Of a DNA stretch of 9,379 bases, positions 6,886 through 9,379 are shown piece by piece; position 1 is the stretch's first letter, and the number at the start of each line of letters is the position of its first letter. This stretch comes from an uncultured Lysobacteraceae bacterium. Its GTDB lineage: Bacteria > Pseudomonadota > Gammaproteobacteria > Xanthomonadales > Rhodanobacteraceae. A program made the translations under genes and the position numbers. The DNA lies in contig CAMLLF010000102.1 of the NCBI GenBank assembly GCA_946480705.1, positions 1 to 9,379 of the forward strand. The letters run 5' to 3'. The notes beneath the pieces were generated by a model, which saw only the letters and a program-made list of their open reading frames with translations, searched no databases and was not told the origin of the DNA.

Positions 6886-7527
6886 TCAGACGATGCCGAG
6901 TTCGAAGGCCTTGAGCACGGCGCGCGTACGGTCGCGCACGCCAAGCTTCGACAGAATGTTCGAGACGTGATTCTTGACCGTGCCCTCGGCCACGCCGAGC
7001 GAATTGGCGATTTCCTTGTTGCTGTAGCCGCCGGCCATCAGGCGCAGGATCTCGGTTTCGCGCTCGGTCAGCGGATCGGGCCGATCGAGGCTGACGAATT
7101 CGTTGTGCATGCGCTCGAGCCCCGACAGCAGGCGCTGGGTTACCACCGGCGCGACGAGCGAACCGCCGGCGGCGACGGTCTTGACCGCATCGACGAGCTG
7201 GTCGAGCGAGACGTCCTTGAGCAGATAGCCGCGCGCGCCGGCCTTGAGGCCGGCCAGCACGAGCTGGTCGTCGTCGAACGTGGTCAGGATGATCGTGGCC
7301 GGCAGCTGGTTGGCCTGGGCGAGATTGTTGAGCACGTCGATGCCGCTCATGCCGGGCATGCGCAGGTCGAGCAGCACGACGTCGGGCTTCTTTTGGGGAA
7401 TCATCTCGATCGCCTGCACGCCGTCGGCGGCCTCGGCGATCACGCGAATGTCGTCGGAAAGCTCGAGCAGGCTGCGGATGCCCTGCCGCACCAGCGTCTG
7501 ATCGTCCACCAGCAGTACCGAAATCAT
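6886..7527 (-). CDS. NarL/FixJ-family two-component response regulator
   Basis: A 213-residue cytoplasmic transcription factor. The receiver domain (1-120) has the acidic pair Asp8-Asp9, phosphoacceptor Asp54 in VVLLDLRMPGMSG, Thr82/Thr83 in LTTFDDD and Lys104 in YLLKD. The C-terminal LuxR-type helix-turn-helix (about 152-210) reads LTERETEILRLMAGGYSNKEIANSLGVAEGTVKNHVSNILSKLGVRDRTRA when taken in overlapping pieces, a textbook match. All key residues are present. Its ATG overlaps the TGA of the kinase gene by four bases (7524-7527), and GGAG stands eight bases ahead of the start, so translation is probably coupled. It is surely the partner of the adjacent kinase. The target promoters are unknown; related pairs control envelope or lipid responses (DesR, LiaR), but the sequence does not show which applies here. 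Confidence 0.95.
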   Translation of the reverse strand: MISVLLVDDQTLVRQGIRSLLELSDDIRVIAEAADGVQAIEMIPQKKPDVVLLDLRMPGMSGIDVLNNLAQANQLPATIILTTFDDDQLVLAGLKAGARGYLLKDVSLDQLVDAVKTVAAGGSLVAPVVTQRLLSGLERMHNEFVSLDRPDPLTERETEILRLMAGGYSNKEIANSLGVAEGTVKNHVSNILSKLGVRDRTRAVLKAFELGIV

Positions 7528-8699
7528 GCAGTCGTCTCCAGGGGCAGCCAGGCATCGAGGGTGAATCCCCGGTCCCGCGCCGTCGTGATGTCCAGTCGCC
7601 CGCCGAACTGGGCGAGCCGTTCGCGCATGCCGGCAAGGCCGTTGCCGGGTCTGAGATTGTCGCTGCCGCGGCCGTCGTCGCGGGCGTGGATGGCGATCTC
7701 GCCGTCCTTCTGCTCGAAGCGCAGCCACAGCGACCGCGCGCCGGAATGGCGCACGGTGTTCGTGATGATTTCCTGCGCGCAGCGCAGCAGCACCTGCGCG
7801 CGATGCGGGTCGTCGACGCCGAAACGCGGCGGCAGTTCCAGCCGGATGTCGAGCTGCGGAACGCCTTCGATCAGCGTGTTCAATGCCTGGGTCAGGTCGA
7901 TGCGGTCGTCGTCGCGCATCTGACTGACGACTTCGCGCACGTCGCCGAGCAGCAGCTTCGCGACCGACTGCGCCTTGCGCACGTGTTCCTGCGCGGGCTG
8001 CTGCACGAGATGGCTCGCGACTTCGAGGTTCAGGCTGAGCGCGGTCAGATGGTGGCCGACGAGGTCGTGGAGTTCGCGCGCGATGCGCAGGCGCTCGGCG
8101 ATGCGGCTGGATTCGGCCAGCAGCGCGCGCGTCGCGCGCAGTTCGGAATTGAGGCGGCGCTGCTCCTCGCGCGCCTCGCCCTGCTGCTTGGCGATCAGCG
8201 ACGTGAAGAACACGAGTGCGGAAATGCCGAGATAGAGGCTCGACTGCAGGATCGCGTCGCCGATGGTCCAGCCCGGATTGCTCGCGAACACCGGCACCAG
8301 CACGTAGTTCTGCGCGACCATGCAGATCAGCGCGACGCGCAGCGGCATGAGCCAGGGCAGCAGCATCGACTGCACGACGAGCAGCATCGCGCTGAGTCCG
8401 CTCTGGCTGTACCAGCCGATCGCGACCGCGAGCGTGACGAGCACGACGAGCAGCGCGAGCTTGAGCGGCACGAAACGCCGGCTGCCCAGCTTGAGCAGCA
8501 GCAGCCAGAACACCACGCCGAACGCCGCATAGCAGATCACCCAGGCCGACAGGTGCCACAGCGGACGCTGGTCGGCGATCAGCTCGTTCACGAGACTTTC
8601 GTAGCGCAGCAGCGGCATGCCCGCCGACACGTACGTGAACAGCCCCGCGTAGCGCATCAGGCGGATGTGATTGATCTGGGCGATCTGCATGGCGCGCAT
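7524..8699 (-). CDS. Membrane sensor histidine kinase (HisKA_3, DesK-like)
   Basis: With the start at 8699 the protein has 391 residues. The N-terminal part (about 15-170) holds some five to six hydrophobic segments with very short loops, so sensing probably occurs within or at the inner membrane. A charged coiled-coil-like linker (171-205) leads to the HisKA_3 dimerisation domain, with phosphoacceptor His211 in ELHDLVGHHLTALSL. The HATPase domain (about 300-388) shows the N box (CAQEIITNTVRHSGA, Asn314), the DDGRG box (341-345) and a glycine-rich lid region (NGLAGMRERL). All residues needed for autophosphorylation are there. The start is uncertain: ATGs at 8729, 8699 and 8690 are all in frame and none has a strong ribosome binding site; 8699 is a compromise just ahead of the first hydrophobic stretch. 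The longer upstream open frame is not credible. The regulator gene follows with a four-base overlap. Confidence 0.93.
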   Translation of the reverse strand: MRAMQIAQINHIRLMRYAGLFTYVSAGMPLLRYESLVNELIADQRPLWHLSAWVICYAAFGVVFWLLLLKLGSRRFVPLKLALLVVLVTLAVAIGWYSQSGLSAMLLVVQSMLLPWLMPLRVALICMVAQNYVLVPVFASNPGWTIGDAILQSSLYLGISALVFFTSLIAKQQGEAREEQRRLNSELRATRALLAESSRIAERLRIARELHDLVGHHLTALSLNLEVASHLVQQPAQEHVRKAQSVAKLLLGDVREVVSQMRDDDRIDLTQALNTLIEGVPQLDIRLELPPRFGVDDPHRAQVLLRCAQEIITNTVRHSGARSLWLRFEQKDGEIAIHARDDGRGSDNLRPGNGLAGMRERLAQFGGRLDITTARDRGFTLDAWLPLETTA

Positions 8700-8752
8700 G
8701 ATAGGCGTCCGCGCGCTGCCCGCGTACATGCCCGAAGTCAGGCTCGCGCGGC

Positions 8753-8773
8753 GGCCGGGGCCGCGTCCCGGCC
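8753..8773. repeat. G/C-rich hairpin in the divergent intergenic region
   Basis: GGCCGGG (8753-8759) and CCCGGCC (8767-8773) form a perfect seven-base stem over a seven-base loop, about 55 bases upstream of the kinase start. In DNA of this composition such a stem can arise by chance; no role is claimed. Confidence 0.3.
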
Positions 8774-8811
8774 CGCGGCGTTGCGCGGAAAAGCGCTCCC
8801 GCGGCGCATCA

Positions 8812-8840
8812 TGGCCAGTCCGGCAGGCCCATGCGATACT
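8812..8840 (+). promoter_or_regulatory. Weak candidate promoter for the GNAT gene
   Basis: TGGCCA (8812-8817) and GATACT (8835-8840) are 17 bases apart and each matches four of six consensus bases of a sigma-70 promoter; TG at 8832-8833 gives an extended -10. The distance to the ATG at 8898 is 57 bases. This is a match by eye only and may be chance. Confidence 0.25.
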
Positions 8841-8897
8841 TCCGCAATCCGCGGGCCGCCATCGGTAGGCCGCCCCGCTACACCGCTGGAGCAACGA

Positions 8898-9379
8898 ATG
8901 GCTATCGCCATCCGCGACGTGCGCGAGCACGAGCTGGATTCCGTCCTTGCATTGAACAACGCCGCCGGACCGACCATCCTTGCCCTGGATTCGACGCGAA
9001 TCCGCTGGTTTTTCGACAACGCCGACTACTTCCGCATCGCCGACGTCGACGGCCACGTCGCCGGATTCCTGATCGCGATGCGCGAAACCAGCGATCATGA
9101 AAGTCCCAATTTCCGCTGGTTCCGCGAACGATTCGCGGCGTTCGTCTATATCGACCGCATCGTCATCGCCAAGCCCTACCGCGGCCTCGGCCTCGGCCGC
9201 GTCTTCTATGCCGACGCGACGAGCTATGCCGAGGTCCGCGTGCCGGTGCTGTCGTGCGAGGTCTTTCTCGAGCCGCGCGACGACGTCTCGGTGCTGTTTC
9301 ACGGCACCTACGGCTTCCAGGAAGTCGGCCAGCAGATCATGCCGGGGCTCGGCAAGCGCGTGAGCCTGCTCGCGAAGAA
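8898..9379 (+). CDS. GNAT-family N-acetyltransferase (3' end cut by window)
   Basis: The frame is open from the ATG at 8898 to the window end, giving 160 complete codons and no stop. GGAG at 8888-8891, six bases ahead, supports the start. The acetyl-CoA binding motif A is clear: a beta strand FVYIDRIVIAKPYRGLGLGR (82-101) with the R-x-x-G-x-G loop at Arg95-Gly98-Gly100, followed by a helix. The C-terminal part has LSCEVFLEPRDDVSVLFHGTYGFQEVGQQ (118-146), the usual GNAT strand-helix-strand with the Y/HGFxEVG motif. The N-terminus (IRDVREHELDSVLALNNAAGPTI) resembles predicted single-domain acetyltransferases of about 165-170 residues, so only a few residues should be missing. The acetyl acceptor cannot be told. 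It is transcribed divergently from the two-component genes. Confidence 0.9.
   Translation, partial: MAIAIRDVREHELDSVLALNNAAGPTILALDSTRIRWFFDNADYFRIADVDGHVAGFLIAMRETSDHESPNFRWFRERFAAFVYIDRIVIAKPYRGLGLGRVFYADATSYAEVRVPVLSCEVFLEPRDDVSVLFHGTYGFQEVGQQIMPGLGKRVSLLAK

Noticed and set aside
8831..9100. Plus-strand open frame starting at the ATG at 8831
   Set aside because: It overlaps the GNAT gene in another frame, is Arg-rich and has no ribosome binding site; the GNAT frame from 8898 carries the family motifs.
8700..9302. Upstream extension of the kinase frame to 9302
   Set aside because: The extra about 200 residues have no family features and lie antisense to the GNAT gene, which has a good ribosome binding site and motif A.

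Overview
The window is high-G+C bacterial DNA with tightly packed genes and strongly G/C-biased third codon positions. The gene set is a type IV pilus PilY1/PilE pair, an MgtA-type P-ATPase, a membrane-anchored SRPBCC/GyrI-like protein, a DesK-like kinase with a NarL/FixJ-type regulator, and a GNAT acetyltransferase. This fits a Gammaproteobacterium, most likely of the Xanthomonadales/Lysobacterales type. That placement is an inference from gene content and style, because no rRNA or other marker is present.

Layout. (1) 1-2039, +: the 3' part of pilY1, cut by the window start. (2) 2069 to about 2487, +: pilE, a type IV major or minor pilin of the PilE family. Its open frame does not close where expected and runs on into the next gene. 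(3) 2500-5220, +: mgtA, a P-type (IIIB) magnesium-importing ATPase. Its ribosome binding site sits at the expected end of pilE, so these three genes look like one transcription unit. (4) 5260-5289: a strong, probably bidirectional, terminator between convergent genes. (5) 5329-6555, -: a membrane-anchored SRPBCC plus GyrI-like effector-binding protein, with a perfect 20-bp palindrome just upstream of its ribosome binding site. (6) 6556-6885: an intergenic stretch holding this palindrome, a second inverted repeat and a G/C-rich hairpin. (7) 6886-8699, -: a response regulator and sensor kinase pair overlapping by ATGA, kinase first. (8) 8700-8897: a divergent intergenic region. (9) 8898 to the window end, +: a GNAT acetyltransferase missing only its last residues.

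How the parts work together: PilY1 (tip adhesin and calcium-binding regulator) and PilE (fibre subunit) are parts of the same pilus. MgtA behind them has no known role in pilus assembly. Its placement suggests shared transcription with a divalent-cation theme, but this is inference. The kinase/regulator pair is a self-contained membrane-sensing two-component system whose targets cannot be read from the window.

No mobile element, CRISPR array, tRNA, rRNA or clearly new multi-gene system was found. The observations most worth a second look are the unclosed pilE frame, the substitutions at usually conserved sites in the ATPase, the anchored SRPBCC/GyrI-like fusion, and the palindrome in front of it.
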